In this document: piece by piece, positions 23,201-38,200 of the stretch
How positions within the stretch are numbered: the stretch's first letter is position 1
Layout of the letters: every line of letters starts with the position of its first letter
Origin: Burhinus oedicnemus
Lineage: Eukaryota; Chordata; Aves; Charadriiformes; Burhinidae
DNA length: 64,000 nt
Assembly (NCBI GenBank): GCA_008921705.1
Contig: VFFE01007103.1
Span: 1,795,371 to 1,859,370, forward strand
Direction: 5' to 3'
Notes under the pieces: generated by a model
Database searches by the model: none
What the model saw: only the letters and a program-made list of their open reading frames with translations
Told to the model about the DNA's origin: nothing
Translations under genes and position numbers: made by a program

Positions 23201-26200
23201 TATGGATGCTGAAGGAAAGAAAATTACAAGGCAAAGGGCCTCTTCATAACAACTGTTCATTTCTAATGGGGGTAAAAACCTGTCCAAAAACTAGTTCATC
23301 ACTGCCAGTCAAGAACTGTCCTGGTGTTACACACAAGTGATCCCGGTCACCTACATCTTGGTGACCGAGTATATTTCAGTGTGAGTGGGTAAAACCAACT
23401 TCAGAGATTTTCTATAATTGCCTCCCCTTTCCATAAGATTTCCCATTTAGCTTTGTTACATGGATTTCATATGGTTACAAATCTCCACTTTAGTTTTATT
23501 TGGGGATGCAATCATTATGTTTTGAAACTCTGATGTAAATGGTTCTCCTCCATAAAGGACAGATGTCCATGAGAAAATGTTGCCCTCATGCCTTCCCATT
23601 AAACTTAGCATACGTATTCTTTAGATAGCAAAAAAGGCTTCTAATAATCATACCTTATGCAGACTCTGCTAGCAGTTTCCTCAGTCATCTTTAGTGTTTT
23701 GTTGATCTAAATGGATATAATTATACTTATGGCTCTTGATAGTTCAAGGATGTTGCACAAAAGGCCTCAATGCCTCACAAACAGGAATAAATGAGCAAAA
23801 AGATTCCATATGGACTAGATTCTGATTCAGTGTCATGTTATATTTCAGTTGCACAACTCAATATAAGACTCAAAAGCCCTGTTCTCAAGTATTATCTTGG
23901 GCTTACCTGGTACTGTTCCCATGATATTGCTACTTCACATAATGCAGCAGATAGCTTTTATTTAAAGCGTAAAAGTTTCAAACACCTTTGAACAGTATTT
24001 TACCTGGTCTACGTACTTGTCTTCCTCCATACACTAGAGTGGCTCCTTCTTTTACTCCAGTTTCACAATATTGCAGCAGCTTTTCCAAATGTGCCTTGTG
24101 ATTTTGTGGACCATGATCTGTAGATCTATCAAGCGGGTCACCAATTTTCATCTTTTTAATTTCTTCCACCTATGGGTTACCCAATTAAAATAAAGTTACA
24201 AAACATAGCAAATAGTTGTTAAGGTGACCAGTGATCTGGGATGCTTCACTGTTTGAACTATGAAGTTTGGCTCTAAGAAAGGGCTGGATTCTTAGCAGGT
24301 GGAATGCTCTTCCCTTTCTAAAATGAGGCTTTGTATAGTGTCTTATATTTGATAATTTCTGCTTACTTCTGAAAGTTTTTGATACTATTTTCATGTATTC
24401 GTTCTCTTCTGCTATTAAGGAAGGCATGTAAATTGTTAGCTTTTACACTGGTAAATGAGTTGCCATAGTGATTTCCTGTTCTTGAGCTAGATAAATGAAT
24501 TTTCCAGTGGTATAGCGTGGTGACTACTGGATTTTTAATAATGACCTTTGTATTATTCTAGCTACACTTCCAATATGCCTTTTTTTTTAAACTTCACTCA
24601 GCCTTCAATCACATTGACCTAAATTCACTAATTTTTTTAATCTTACTTTCCTAGCCAAATATGAAATATTACTTAAGGTACAATATCTACTTCAGTGTCA
24701 CTTATCTGTGCATTACTGATGAAAATATCTCCTTTCAGTGCCTTCCTTTTAACCCTATAAAGAGGTTCCCGAGAAGCAACATTGCCTATCATAAGCAATA
24801 ATGAGAATTTAAACAACTGAAAATTAGAAGAACTGCAAATGTCTGTAAAACTAGTGGCTCTCTGTGCCATAGCAAAGCATCTGCTTAAACTTTAGTCCTT
24901 GAATACCTTACCACTTTTTTAACAAATTCATCATGGATTGATTCTTCCACAAACAGTCTGCCAGCTGCAATGCAGTTTTCTCCTTTGTTGAAATACACTG
25001 CTCCCATACCCTGATCAGGGAAAAAAATCATTAATATTTATATGCATCCTTCTGTTCAGTCTCCCTTTCATTCTCTTCCCCTGGGTTGCATACTGTGTTT
25101 GTGACCCTCAACACGTAATGCTGTATGTAAGGGGACATCATCAATGCAACAAGCAGACTAATCTTATAACTGGCAAGCACGCTTCCACGAAGACAATTGG
25201 CTCAGGATGAACTCATTAGCACGGCTCTTTCCATTTCCATCAATGTGTCACAGAAACACCTGCTGCAGCATCACAGAGAAGAGGGCTGGCAGTATGACCA
25301 GTGAATATAAAACTGCTGATCTACTGAGCAATACTGCTTGTGTCAAAAGTCATATGAAACTGGGTGAACATCACCTAACTCTAATCTGCAGAGAACCTCC
25401 TATTTCAAGAGTGTGGATTCAGACCCCAAGCAGTTGGTTCCTTTTTATTTACCAAAAACAGGCAGGTATCAACCTGCCATTGTTTTCCAGCGGGGTAGGG
25501 AGGTGGGGGAAGGAAGTGCAGGGCAAATAAAATTCCTAAAATGTAGTTTTCTGGTAGCTGCAAAGGCCTAGGGTCGTGGCATTAGTAGGTATGACTGGGA
25601 TCATGTGCTAGTGTCAAGCGTGTGGCAAAAAAGCATTGTTTCACAATTATTTAAAGCCGTCAATGCCAGGTATAGCTCAGGCCAACCTCTGCGTCACCCT
25701 CTCACTTCTACAGCTGAGAACAGTGGTGGGGCCAAGCAGCGCGCTGCCTGCGAAGTTTCAGCTTGTATTATTTTGCACGTATACTTCACTGCGCAGTCAC
25801 TCAGGCTCTTGTCCTGCCAAAAGACACTCCAAAAATGGCACAAGTGTACAGTAGTTTCTTCCTGGTAGCAGTACCTGCTAATGTTGGTTTAGAGAATCCA
25901 CAGAATTAGTGCTTTGGGTAAGTACAGTGCAGAAGACCTTTGTTTGCTTCTTAGCGAGCAAACTGCATCTGCTGTCATTTTGATGAATCAGATGACCTGA
26001 GCAGGAAATAAGCTCCCTAAATCCACTGAATTTCTCATTCGCACATCTTATTTATGAACTTTAAACATATTATGGCTGGATAGGAAGGTGGATTATCGTG
26101 ATCGATGGTGAATTAAGAAGAACTATGTGGCAATAGGGAGCTCAATGTATATTTTAAGTCACTTTCAGGCTTTCATTTTTTAAGTGCTTTTTTTTGAGTA

Positions 26201-29200
26201 TCAGATTTTGACAAATCAATTTTAATGTGGTAACTTGGCTAGTAAAAATACTTTCCAGTTATATTTCTTTGTTTTGTTGTATTTTCTAATGTATATTTCT
26301 TGTAGTACAGATCCCTGCATTTTTGGTGCAGCATGAACAGTTTAATTGTGCTGGCATAAAGAAACATCCTGCAGAAAAAGAGTCTGTTTTCTAACAGATT
26401 GCATGATTTTTCATGCAAGTACTCCCTACTGCAGTTTTTGGCAAGTCAAGAAGAATATTGCAATACTGCGAGGATGTGTCACAATGGCCTTGAATATATT
26501 TTACTTCAAGTAACATTACCATTTTTACGGCTCTGTCAAGTTCACAGTCACTGAATATGATCAGTGGCGATTTACCACCAAGTTCAAGAGAAACTTTCTT
26601 CAGATTGGTGGCTGCACTGTAAAAAATACAAATAATCATATAAAACCAACTTTTAAACAGCTTATTTCATTATTTCCTTTGAATCATATCTAGTGAAAAT
26701 ATATAAACCTCTATTTTCCAGTAGTGACTTAGTAGAATTCTACCTAAATGTAAACAACCATATGTAGTTACGCTTTTCTATTACTGCTACATGCACAATA
26801 TAGATAATAAGATACTTCAGAACTAGGTTAAGCAGTGTTTATTTATGAATCTTTTGCTGAGAGTACCTCTTCATGATCTGTTTACCAGTTGGTGTTGAAC
26901 CAGTGAATCCAACTTTGCGAACATCTGGATGTTCAGACAGGTGCTGTCCCACTAAACCACCTATCGGGGTGAGGAAAACAGTTTAATTGGACACTACATA
27001 GGCAATTTTTACTATTCCAGCAGCACTGTAATACAGAAAGAGCTAACAATATGTCAAGCAAGTACAATATCACATCCTTATTTATATTTACAGCTTTATT
27101 CATACAACTGTGACAAATCTCATACTAGTTAACTTGGATCACATTAGTGTCTCCAAATTCCCCCATCTGCCTGGACTAAAGAACTTTCTTCCTAATATTC
27201 CACTGTAGGTGGAATAATCTAATTTGTTACAGAGCCTGCCCCATACAGTTACTTTGTCACTTTTCTCCCTTAGGGGGACGAAAAGGGTGACATCAGGTTA
27301 ACAAGGTGTGGACCATGACTTACCTATAGTGACCAATATGCATCCTACCAGCTTGCTTTAGGTCTCACAGTCACAGTTAAATACTTGTAAGTGATGATAA
27401 GATCAGGAGAAAAAATGAAGTTTTACAATCAAGCGAAACATGTTTCTCTGTAAGACATTCTTTTCCAGAGCGTTCATGCTATTTGTGTGAACATGTGAAG
27501 GGTGCAGGCTGACAGCTCTTACCACTAGCTAGAGCCCGGTGACATACAGATTTTTCCAATTCTGTTCTGGAAATATGTGAAATCGCTGTGTGACATAGAT
27601 ACAAGCCTACCACCTATGAAGATACATGCACTTATATAATAGGTCTTCAAAAAGGTAAAATGTTAGTTCACCTGTTTTAGCATGACCTACTCTTCCCAGA
27701 AAAATGGTTAGTTGAAGTTTTACCTGAACCAGGCAGAATATTTATAACGCCCTTAGGAAATCCAGCTTTAGCTGAGAGTTCTGCAAACTTCAAGGAAGTC
27801 AGAGGTGTGACCTAAGTAGAAACATTCCGATTAGGTCTCCTATTTTAATTAAATGCATGATGATACCTTTTACATTTAATACATCTTAATTTTGAAACAA
27901 TATTAATCTTCTTACAGTATTGACAAAATAAAAGTGGTGGCTTCTTGCAGAAAAGAATTCATTCTTGAAGATGAGAGTAGCAGAATTGAAGACAATCAGT
28001 ACCTTGTATCACCATGGCAATTTGTATTATTATACATGCACTTTAAAACATATGACAGGCCAACCTATGGGTGAAATCTGTTAGATTGCCTGAATTATTT
28101 TGCCTGAACAAACAGTGGAGGACTTGAGGCATCTTTTTGTTTTTACCTGAGCTGGCTTGAGTACTAGTGTGTTGCCTGCAGCCAAGCATGCTGCGCTCTT
28201 CCATGCAAGCATCATCAGTGGGTAATTCCAGGGGATAACAATTGCACAGACACTTAAGGTAGGGAAAAACAGGGAAAAATTATATTTTTGATGGCAGCTT
28301 TTGAATGGCTTTTCTGTATGTCTAGGCTCTCACTAAGAAGAAAAAAGTGATACTTACCCTATTGGCTCTTTCTTGGTAAATGTTAGATTATGGTTTGGCC
28401 GGGCCTGGTTAATTGGAATTGTAGCACCCTAAAAGACAGGGAAAGGACAAATTCTGGTACTGTTTAATCATTTTTATAACAAATATATTTGTCATATAAG
28501 TATGTTTTGGAAAGCCACAGAGTAGGCTTCAAAACCAGAAGCATTTTTGCATCAGAGGAAGGGGCAGGGATGCTTCTACTATATGATTTCCTATTATAGA
28601 TACTGTAGTCAACTCATTATTTTCAGTTAGATGAAACAAAAGCATAGATAACAAAAGTATTGAAGAACATAAAGTGAGGGTCTGATGGATGAAAAAAACC
28701 CAAATGATATTCTTGATTGTGGAACTTAGAGATACTTGAGGAAATGCTGTTGAACCTGTGCTATGTGCTGTGCCATCAAGCAAACTCACCAGCCTCAGTC
28801 AGAATATAACATAGCACATGAATCTCTGCACTTACCCACAGGATGACCACAACGACATTCTGCTCCATGAATAACCAAGAGCTGACTAAGCATACATGCC
28901 CACTGTGACATCTCAACTGATTTCTTAGATATTTAGAGTCACATTCTAAATCCATATTCTCCAATTGGAAGCAGACTGTCCTTTTGTATTGCCAGGGAGA
29001 CCCATTTTAGATAAAATTCTAATTTTCCTTTATTTTTTGATTCCTTGATTACTTTTGGTAACATTGCTTTTAGGCACTCTGTCAGGGAAAAAAAAAATGT
29101 ACAGAAGCACTGTCATTGACTATTTCCTTTACATATTCACTTGCCTGAATTTTGTCACACCATCCAGCGAAGTATCTAAATGTTTGCACGGACATTCCAA

Positions 29201-32200
29201 CATGGGTCTTTAAAGCTAAAGTGTAGACAGCTCCCGAGTCAATAGACTCTATTGTTGCTAACTCTTCTTGATGTTCTTCCATCAGGTCTGCAAGCCTTTA
29301 ATAAAAAGGTTACAAATTAACATGAAACAGAAGTGACTATTGACAGCCTAAAATGCTATTTGGTATGGCAAAGATCGGTAATTAAAATAGCATTCCCACT
29401 GAATTTGGAGGTGGAGCACTGGAGCCACTGCTCATTAATATCAGTAAGATCTTGAAAAATTGCCTGTTAAATTCTGCAAATGTCTTCACATTGGCTGAAG
29501 TAGACACTGGATGAAGACATGAACTGTGAAAACTTACCTGATTGTTCAACTATGATTTTGTAAATAAAATAATAATTAGAAAAGCTGTACTCTCTTTCTG
29601 TTGTGCTACAAGGAGCCAACTGTAGAAAATCAGACCAGTAAGTCAGAAAGCAAACACACAATAACATAAGAAATGTCAAGTAATCAAAAGTACCAAGAAG
29701 GAGTACTCAGGATCCTCGCTTAAGGCTTGAGAAACCTAGCTTCATAATGCTGCTTTGTATTGTCTGAACTTGGACTAAAATACTTAAATGTTAGGTGCTT
29801 CAAAGGCACCCAGATGTCCAAGACAGAGGTCTTAAGCTGTAATGCAAATTGAATTTTATATGCCTTGGTACATTTGAAAATCTAGCCCACAGTCTCCTTG
29901 GGCCTCAGTTTCTCCATCTGTTAGATTTATGAAGCAGCACAGTGAGGTGTAAGACTGTGGTAAATATTATTGACTTAATAGTAGCTATCAGAGTGTCTCA
30001 AATATGCGTCTGTGCAGACAGATACCTATACTTACGAGGAGTTCTTGTAATTTTAGTGGTCCCCTGCTCAGGCAGAGAGGTCTGTTTGTATGAATGAATT
30101 TTTACCTTCATTCTTAGATCTCTCACATGGCAGTGAAACAGATGCATCAATATTTTTCTTAAGCTTCTGTCTGTGTTTTGGTACTCAGACGTATAATCAA
30201 TACTCCCATGTGATTTTAAGAACTTAACCAAGAGCATGTTAGATCCTGTAAAGAGTATTCAAAACTGGGTGTGAAACCTAATTTTCCATTATGTAAATTC
30301 TGCCCATTCAAAGCATTTGCAGAGATGTGGAAAAATGCTCTTTAATACCTGTTTTAACTGTATCTTGGAGACCCAGCTACAGGTCAGGGCATCAGCAGTA
30401 CTGTGTAAAAGAATGGATATGTCATGTCAGGAACAAAGGAGAAGGTTCCATTTAATGCATGCTTTATATCTTCTATTAATGATTCCTTAAGACAAAGTAG
30501 CAGAGCTAGGGGCTTTAATGGTACAAACCTTCTCTTTGGTTCAGCACTCAAAATCTCTAGTTTGAACAGACGCCAGAGAAAAAGGGGCCTTGTTTGAAAT
30601 ACGGTGGACCAGAGGGAGCCTTCATTCATACTGGGAATGGTTTGCAACATAAGCACTCTGCTATAGCTATCCTAGAGAGTCAGTCACCTAAGCAGAGAAG
30701 AGTTTAATTCAGGAATAATCTATGCGGTGTAGGGGAGTTACATTTTCCATATGCCTAACATAGTTATGCTTGCAAATCCTGCAAGTGTAAAACACAGAGC
30801 AGTAGTTTTAAGACCTTAAAAGTTTCTCTCCAGGGCAGAGTTAATTTGCGTTCTCAAGCACTCTACATTCCTAATACAAATGAAACCCAAGTTTGTACAT
30901 GCTTTGAATCACATGTGCACACTTGTGAAAAATGTAAGTGATCAACTCTATTTCATTTTAATATGAGTTCTGACTTGCCCATTTTCTATTGTGATGACTA
31001 CTCAACTTTTTTAGAGGCCGGCAGGACTTTTTCCAAAGCCTAGTCACATACTTTATGAGATGAGCAGATTTTTGAGTTTTGCTTTCATTTTCTTTTGCTA
31101 AGATGCCTGCAATGTGTTGTAAAACATGGCATTTTTTAATACTTTTTTATTTTTAATTAGATCTACTTGGTTCATAAGGTTATGGTAAAAGAGGGGAAGG
31201 GAATTTACATCCAAAGCATTCAACAAAGTAAAAAGTCTTACAGTTATATTAATGTGATAATAAATGATCTGGTGCATACACTACAGCAGGACAGAGACCC
31301 ATGTATCCCAAGTGCAGCGTGACATTTCCCCCTGCTCCTCTTCCTTAGCTACCAGAGGACAGACGTGCAATGGATTCCCTACTCCTTTCTGTCTTGCTAG
31401 GCGAAACCCTTATGAGCACAGGTTCATCTTCTAGTTGTATATTCCAAACCTCTGCATCAAATGGATCTTCAGTTTCCAAATCCTCCTAGATGTTATGCAG
31501 AGAGCAGTGACCCACCTCTGCACACAACCAAACTGCCAGGCTGTTATTTTGCCTTGCCATCCAGATGCATGGCCTGCTACCATCCTGCAGCTGCTCACTG
31601 TGTAGCTGATCCTTCTTCTGCTGTGCATTCTGATGTCCAGGGCTAGCTTCCTGGCACAGCACAATGAAGGCTTAATATAGCAGTGGGTATGGGCACACTA
31701 CTGAAGATTGTTTTTTCTGAAGGTGAGAAAAATTCCTTCTCTTCCCTATAGATAAATGTGCGATCTCCTCAGCACAATTGACTTAGCCAGGACATCCAAC
31801 AGTAACGTTGATGAGTCTGCAGATTACACCCTGCAGAAGAAAGGTGTTTGATACACAGGATCTACTCCTTCATGAGTTCCTTGGGGGAGGAAGTTTCAGG
31901 TCTATTCAAGATCCTAACTCGCTTAAAGCCATCTGCTATGTCAAGCACAGTAACTAGCAGCTTTCCACCTACTGAATAGGAATGGAATTTGCCTGGTACA
32001 TGTCCTCTGTGCTGACAATTGATTTGCCATCATCACACTAGCTAAACGTGAACCTGGGGCATTCAGGAGTAGCAATCTGCTTCTTTACCAGTCTCTACTC
32101 ATTCATTTGCATGTCCTTGAACTGAAAAAGCAGTGAAAGCTCTTCATATAGCTCCATGAAAAAGGCTTTCTTTAAAGGGAAGCTCTGGAGCTTCTAGTCA

Positions 32201-35200
32201 TCCCAAGTTTGCAAGACACTGCTCTCCCTGTGCTTGCTGTCAGGTACCAGAAGTATCATGCTGCGTTTGGAGAACTGGGCTTTTATTAGCTGCCTCCAGT
32301 ATTGCTCTCACAATATCTAGCTAGGATGATCATCTTTCCAAGATCACCTCTTGCCCTTCAAGGATCAAACCCCACCATTAAAATACCATTCATTCAGCAA
32401 AATCTTTGTTTATCTTCTGAAACAATAATAATACAGCCAAAACGAGAACCAGGCCATTATCTAGGGTTGACACAGTGAATCTCATACAAAAGAGCGCTGG
32501 AAGTGTCTCAGATAAATGTACAATTCAGCTTACAGAATTTCTACACAGGATAATTCTTCCACAACAGACCATAACACATCTCCTAGAGTGGGTCTTTAGC
32601 CAGGTGAGAAGTATGCTGGGATATGATCCTGGTAAATCTAGCATCAGTTACAGTCTATTTCAAAATGAGTGGCAATGTGGCTGTATGTTTATTGTATGGA
32701 GTGCAGATGCAGACAGGCTTAGCAAGGCCAAAAGTCTCTGCCTACCTAACCTAGGTAGACTCTGTCTTTAAAACTTAGCCTCATTTATACAGAAGGATTT
32801 GGACTTTACAAGGGAATTTTCAGTCCTTGCAACAAAACTCATACAGATTAACTGAAGCCATTAAGTATTTAAAAGATGTTTTCTTCAAATTCTTTGTTTC
32901 CATTCATAATTAATAACAAAAAAATGGTGGCAGTGAGAGATCAGAAGATTCTTTGCTGCCACAAGAAAGGTTATCCAGCTAAGACCTGAGGCTGGTACAC
33001 TGAAGTAAATTAGGGGATGAAAAGATGACTAGTTTGGTACCTTTGACAGTGGGATTATGAATATCCACCATATTCAGAAAACTAGGCAACAATTCTTCAG
33101 AGGAACAAAACAATAGGATTTAAGAAAATGAAACAAACACAGGCTGCCTTTTACGTACCTGTACATGAGTCGCCCTCTTTCCCTGGCATTCATTCTTCCC
33201 CATTCACCGTTTTCAAATGCCTCCTTTGCTGCTGCCACTGCCTTGTCAACATCAGCCAATGAAGCAGAAGATACACTGGCTATTATCTGTCCAAAAGGTA
33301 GCATCGTGTTAGCTCAAACTGAGAGACATGCGGGGTGTTGGTCCTTCCTTCAAAACTTCTTGAGTGGGTATAAGCAAATACTTAATATCCTCAACCCCAG
33401 CAGTTGTCATGGGTGAGTCAGGCTGCAAAAAGTTCAGACACAACTGAGGTGGCAGAACTTGAAGGACACTGCAGGGACTCCTAGATCTTTTTTTTTCTTC
33501 ATGGCAAGGTGCACTGTCCCACTGGATTTCATGTGCTCTTTCCATATGTAAAATCAATGTGATATGACAAAAGTTGGAAGTCTTTATATGTGCTATTATG
33601 ATCTAATATCTAAACATGCCACAATGACTCCCATATGTTCCGTTTCTTAGGACTGGCACTTCTGTTACCATAAACCACCATATACGCATGGTATTTTATG
33701 ATTATTCTGTTCTATAAATACACACATTGTAAATCCTAACACAGAATTGTTATGACTTTTATTCCATTCCGTAATGAGTTTCAGGAAAAGTACCAGAGAC
33801 TGACTTCTGACAATAGCAAAATTTGTGGCATTCATTTCAGCAGAATTGATTTACTCCAGAATTAAATGGCAATTACATAAGACATAAGAATAATTTCTCT
33901 TATTTATAATTCATAGTTATGAGTTGCTCAACCAAGATTCAGTAGTTCAGGACTGAAGTGCAAGTGTATGTATTTTCCTATTGAAAAGTCATTTTTCTTA
34001 CTGGGAATTTAAAGGGACATTTTAAAGTCACACTTGCCCTAAGACATCAGACTTGTAAAAAAAAGTAAAATAAAAGCTGAAGTTGATGACTGACAGGAAA
34101 TATATACAATATCCTAAAAGAAATACTTCTTTAGCAACTAAACTTTAGCAATTTTTATTTGCAAAGCTAAACAAGAATGAAATCAAAGTAAAGCATACAG
34201 CCGGGTATAGAAATTGACATAATAGTTGAAGTGGAAGTAGCTTATTTTTGCTGTGCAGCTTGACTGAAATGGAAAACTGTAGAATATACAAGCTGAGAAG
34301 TAAATTGAAACTTCAAATTATTTCTAGGGGTTGTTTAATGTGTACTGTACAGTTTTGAAATTTGAAATATTCAGTTAGTGTTTTAGATTTTTTAACAGGC
34401 AAAGAAATTGAAATAAACTAGTATTGATCATATTTAGAAACTACTTACTGATCCATCTGCTGGATTTATAGTGTCATATGTTTTTCCATCATCAGCATTT
34501 ATAAATTGCCCATTTATGAAACACTGGTATGGCATATTCACAGTCATGTTGTTCACATTTTTTGAAACCTAAGAGTGAAATAAACAACAAATTAATTTAA
34601 ATTTTTAATAACAGATTTTAATGTAGCTTAACAAGCTTTTGATATCTGCAGCCAACATCCAGATGCATTTTAGGAGGTATATATGGCTGTTAGGAGTGGA
34701 CAAAACAGTAAAATGAAATGGAAATCATATTATCCCTGAATGCGAATGACCATACTCCGAGATACTTAAGCAGATTTCTGTATTTTTTATCATTGGATCT
34801 CGATGTTCAAACCAATACTAAAGCCTGGTTACAGCTGGTCTCAGTGGACTTCAGTCAAATGCATCATTCCCAAATTCAAGAAATCCTGACTTGCTTAATG
34901 ACTTAAAAAACCACAGAATCCTCCTTTCACATGAATTTTTTTAACAGATTCTTAGGAGAAAAATCTAGCGCTGTTTGTCTCAGGAAAGCAGAAGGTCTAG
35001 AACCATTCTGACTGAAGCGTACTGGTAGGACAGTGCAGGGGGGCTAGGAATATCTGCCTGTGTGTGAGCTACTTTACTGCCTGTTCTTGATTTCCTGGTT
35101 TCTGGAATATTGTCAGTGACATTACATATATACTTCCATTCAAAAATCCAAATATACAAAAGTTGCCAAAAAAAAGTCACAAAGGAGAGTTTGTATGACC

Positions 35201-38200
35201 AAATATTTTTTTTGCTTTTCCTACTGCATGAAGCAGTCTAATAAAATGCAGTCTACCCTCCCCCCAAAACCAAGAAAGACTAAGCAATAAAGGCAAAATA
35301 AAAGGTCTTACATAATCAATGACTAAATCCTCTTCTTTGTCTTCCCCTCTGAATTTTCTGACAGCCATTTGAACAAAGTCTGCAAACTTAGTGGCCATAT
35401 ACACATCTTCATTCTGTAGCTGAAGACCACTATATTTCTGTTTGATCTCTTCTAGCATTCTAAAGATTTTGAAGAAAGAATAAGTTTAATTACTAATCAA
35501 AGAATTCTTCAGATAATTGAATCATTAGAAGGTCAAGAGGGATGAAAAGTGGGCACCAGTTTGTATGCATGTGAATATGTGTGTGTGTTTCTCTGACAAC
35601 AATGGCACAGAAGTTGTGCATTTTACTGAAATCTGTTGGTTTAATTGGGGGTGTTATGGAAAAGAAAATGTCAGTTCTGGAATACTTTTAGATAAACTTT
35701 TGGAAATAAATTACAAATAGCATATATTGATTGAAAAAGCAGTACATGGGACTACTCTAATCAATACATAGAGGTCATTCAGAGCTCTATGAGATTGATA
35801 AGTAATAAGGACAATAATCGGTTTGTTAAAAAAAAAACCCTGAAATGCTGCTCTTATATTATGGCCTGGGATATCCGAGTTGCAAAAAGAAGGTAGCTGA
35901 GGTGACCCAACCCAGCATGAACTCAGTGCACTTGTAAGCATAGGCTCAATTCTTTCTGTGAAAGCCTCCTCTTTCCCTCTGGGGATTTCTTTGCTCAGCT
36001 TCCCAATGATTCCCCTGGTCTTGAGATACCTGTCACTGCATGCAGACAGGTTTGAGCATCACCATGCTCCCCCATATAACTGATTTTCCTGAAGTTAAGG
36101 GGAATTTTCCTTCAATAGAAAGAGCAGGATTACATCAATAACTCCTAATTTCGGGAGCAGAACCATACCACATTTTCAAAGGTAAGAAAGGGAATAGTTA
36201 GATTATTAGAAAATATACAGGGGTTTATTTTTTTTTAATACTACTTGATCAACCCTGATTTAAAAGCAGCATGCCAACTTTGTTTCCATTAACTTTGGCT
36301 TCAAAATTTTGTTATTTTGAATATTTTTTACCTGACAACATGCATAGAGGATGCTCCAGATTTGAAGAAGTCTGTGGAATCCTCAATTACAGCAACATTG
36401 CTCAAAATTCCCTTCCAGATAGCCTAATAATACATAAAAATAACAGAGGCAATAATGAATAATCCTCTAATGGCAAGAAGTATTTACCAAACCATGTTTT
36501 CTATGGTATCTGTGCCTACAACGCGTATTATTTCAAAGGATTCTAAAGCAGTTCAGTTTTGGGCACCACAGTATAGGAGGGACATTGAGGTGCTGGAGCG
36601 TGTCCAGAGAAGGGCAACGAAGCTGGTGAGGGATCTGGAGAACATGTCTTATGAGAAGCGGCTGAAGGAAATTAGGATTGTTTAGTTTGGAGAAGAGAAG
36701 GCTGAGGGGAGACTGCATTGCTCTCTACAACTACCTGAAAGGAGGTTGTAGTGAGATGGGAGCTGGTCTCTTCTCCCAAGTAACTGGCAACAGGACAAGA
36801 GGAAACGGGTTCAAGTTGCGCCAGGGGAGGTTTAGGCTGGACATTAGGAAAAAATTTGTCACTGAAAGAGTGATCAAACGTTGGAACAGGCTGCCCAGGG
36901 AGGTGGTTGAGTCACCATCCCTAGATGTGTTTAAAAGTTGTGTAGATGTGGTGCTTAGAGACATGGTTTAGTGGCAGACCTGGTAGAGTAGGGTTAATGG
37001 TTGGATTAGATGATCTTAAAGGTCTTTTCCAACCTAAATGATTCTATGATTCTACGATTAAGAGGGTCTCAAACTGTCTAGAGGTTTGATGTTAGCCAAT
37101 AAGTTCTTCAGCATAATTAGCTTACCAAAAATATTATTTTGTCCATGATAATTTCACCTAATTAGGCAAGAAACCTGAATGGTACAATGCTAATGATTTT
37201 CAGGCCCATTTTTTCAAGATCTTTAGCCTCCAAAGAATAACTTCCCATTGCATTATGGAATACGTCATCAGCAGAGGCAAGGACAGCATGGAGCACTTTG
37301 TGACTGGATTGATGGCATTTCTGGCACCTGAGCAGTGCTGAGAAGTAGTTTATGCTGCAGGCATGAGATGGAGATTTCCACCAACATGAACAGTGAAATA
37401 ACTGGTAACATAACATTTCAATTTATTATAATTAGGTTTCAGAGTTAGCAGATAGTATTATGAACTGCAGAGTTTATATTTCTTTTTGCTATTGTCTCAG
37501 TCAGTCAATAGCTCCAGACAGCATTCAGGTTGCTGGCAAGCAGGGTCAAAGTAATCTTGAAGCAGCAGCAGTTTAAAATATTAGTGCATCAAGCTGCCTG
37601 ATCTGTGCCAAAAGTTATTGACCCTGTAGCAGAGTCAGCAGAAAGGAAGACATCTGTGATTCACTTGCTCTGGCACAAAACTTTAATGACAAATGAGGCC
37701 TTCAGCTAAGCCTGTAACATTCACTACAGAGGAATGGATTACAGGAGAGGACGGCAAAGTGCCTCTCTGGCTATGAGAGCTTTCTGCTCCAGCTGCCCCA
37801 TTGCTGCATCCCTCTGCCAGCCCCTTGTGTGTGGTTGTGGCAGAAGAGAGACAGCACACACATGTACAGGGAGAAAATTGCTGCTTTTCTCTTTTGGACT
37901 GCTGTTCTAAGACTCACTGGAGCTTGTCCAGCAGCACCACTCTGAGCACATCCTAGTGAGCAACATCACAGTGAAGACAGGATTTCAGAACTGTCCAAGT
38001 CTGTCTGTTGAAAACCTCACTGTTGTGAGGTGAAGGTCAATTTGTTTTTCCTCACTCTCACCTTCATCATTCATAGATGTTTACCATAACTGACCCTATA
38101 ATCACTGTCTTTGTATTACTTGTATCTGAAAGAACACTTTCTAAAGTGATGTGCAAGTACTCTAGTGAATTCCCAGTTCCACCTGAATTAATGTCAATAA

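Larger units (their letters stand above)
20227..29144 (-). other. ALDH1L2: ALDH1L2 introns 13-22
   Basis: Introns between the listed exons from 20227 to 29144. Those over 300 bp are 20227-21255, 21456-22646, 22753-24003, 24170-24911, 25011-26519, 26961-27723, 27812-28146 and 28429-29144; the last is the GC-AG intron. They are AT-rich with T-runs and no intact mobile element that I can identify. Confidence 0.75.
33287..36331 (-). other. ALDH1L2: ALDH1L2 introns 9-11
   Basis: Introns 33287-34448, 34569-35311 and 35460-36331. AT-rich; a short GT run near 35575-35590. No gene or clear repeat seen. Confidence 0.7.

Noticed and set aside
36678..36971. 97-codon plus-strand ORF as a host gene
   Set aside because: It is the C-terminal reverse-transcriptase remnant of a 5'-truncated CR1 LINE.
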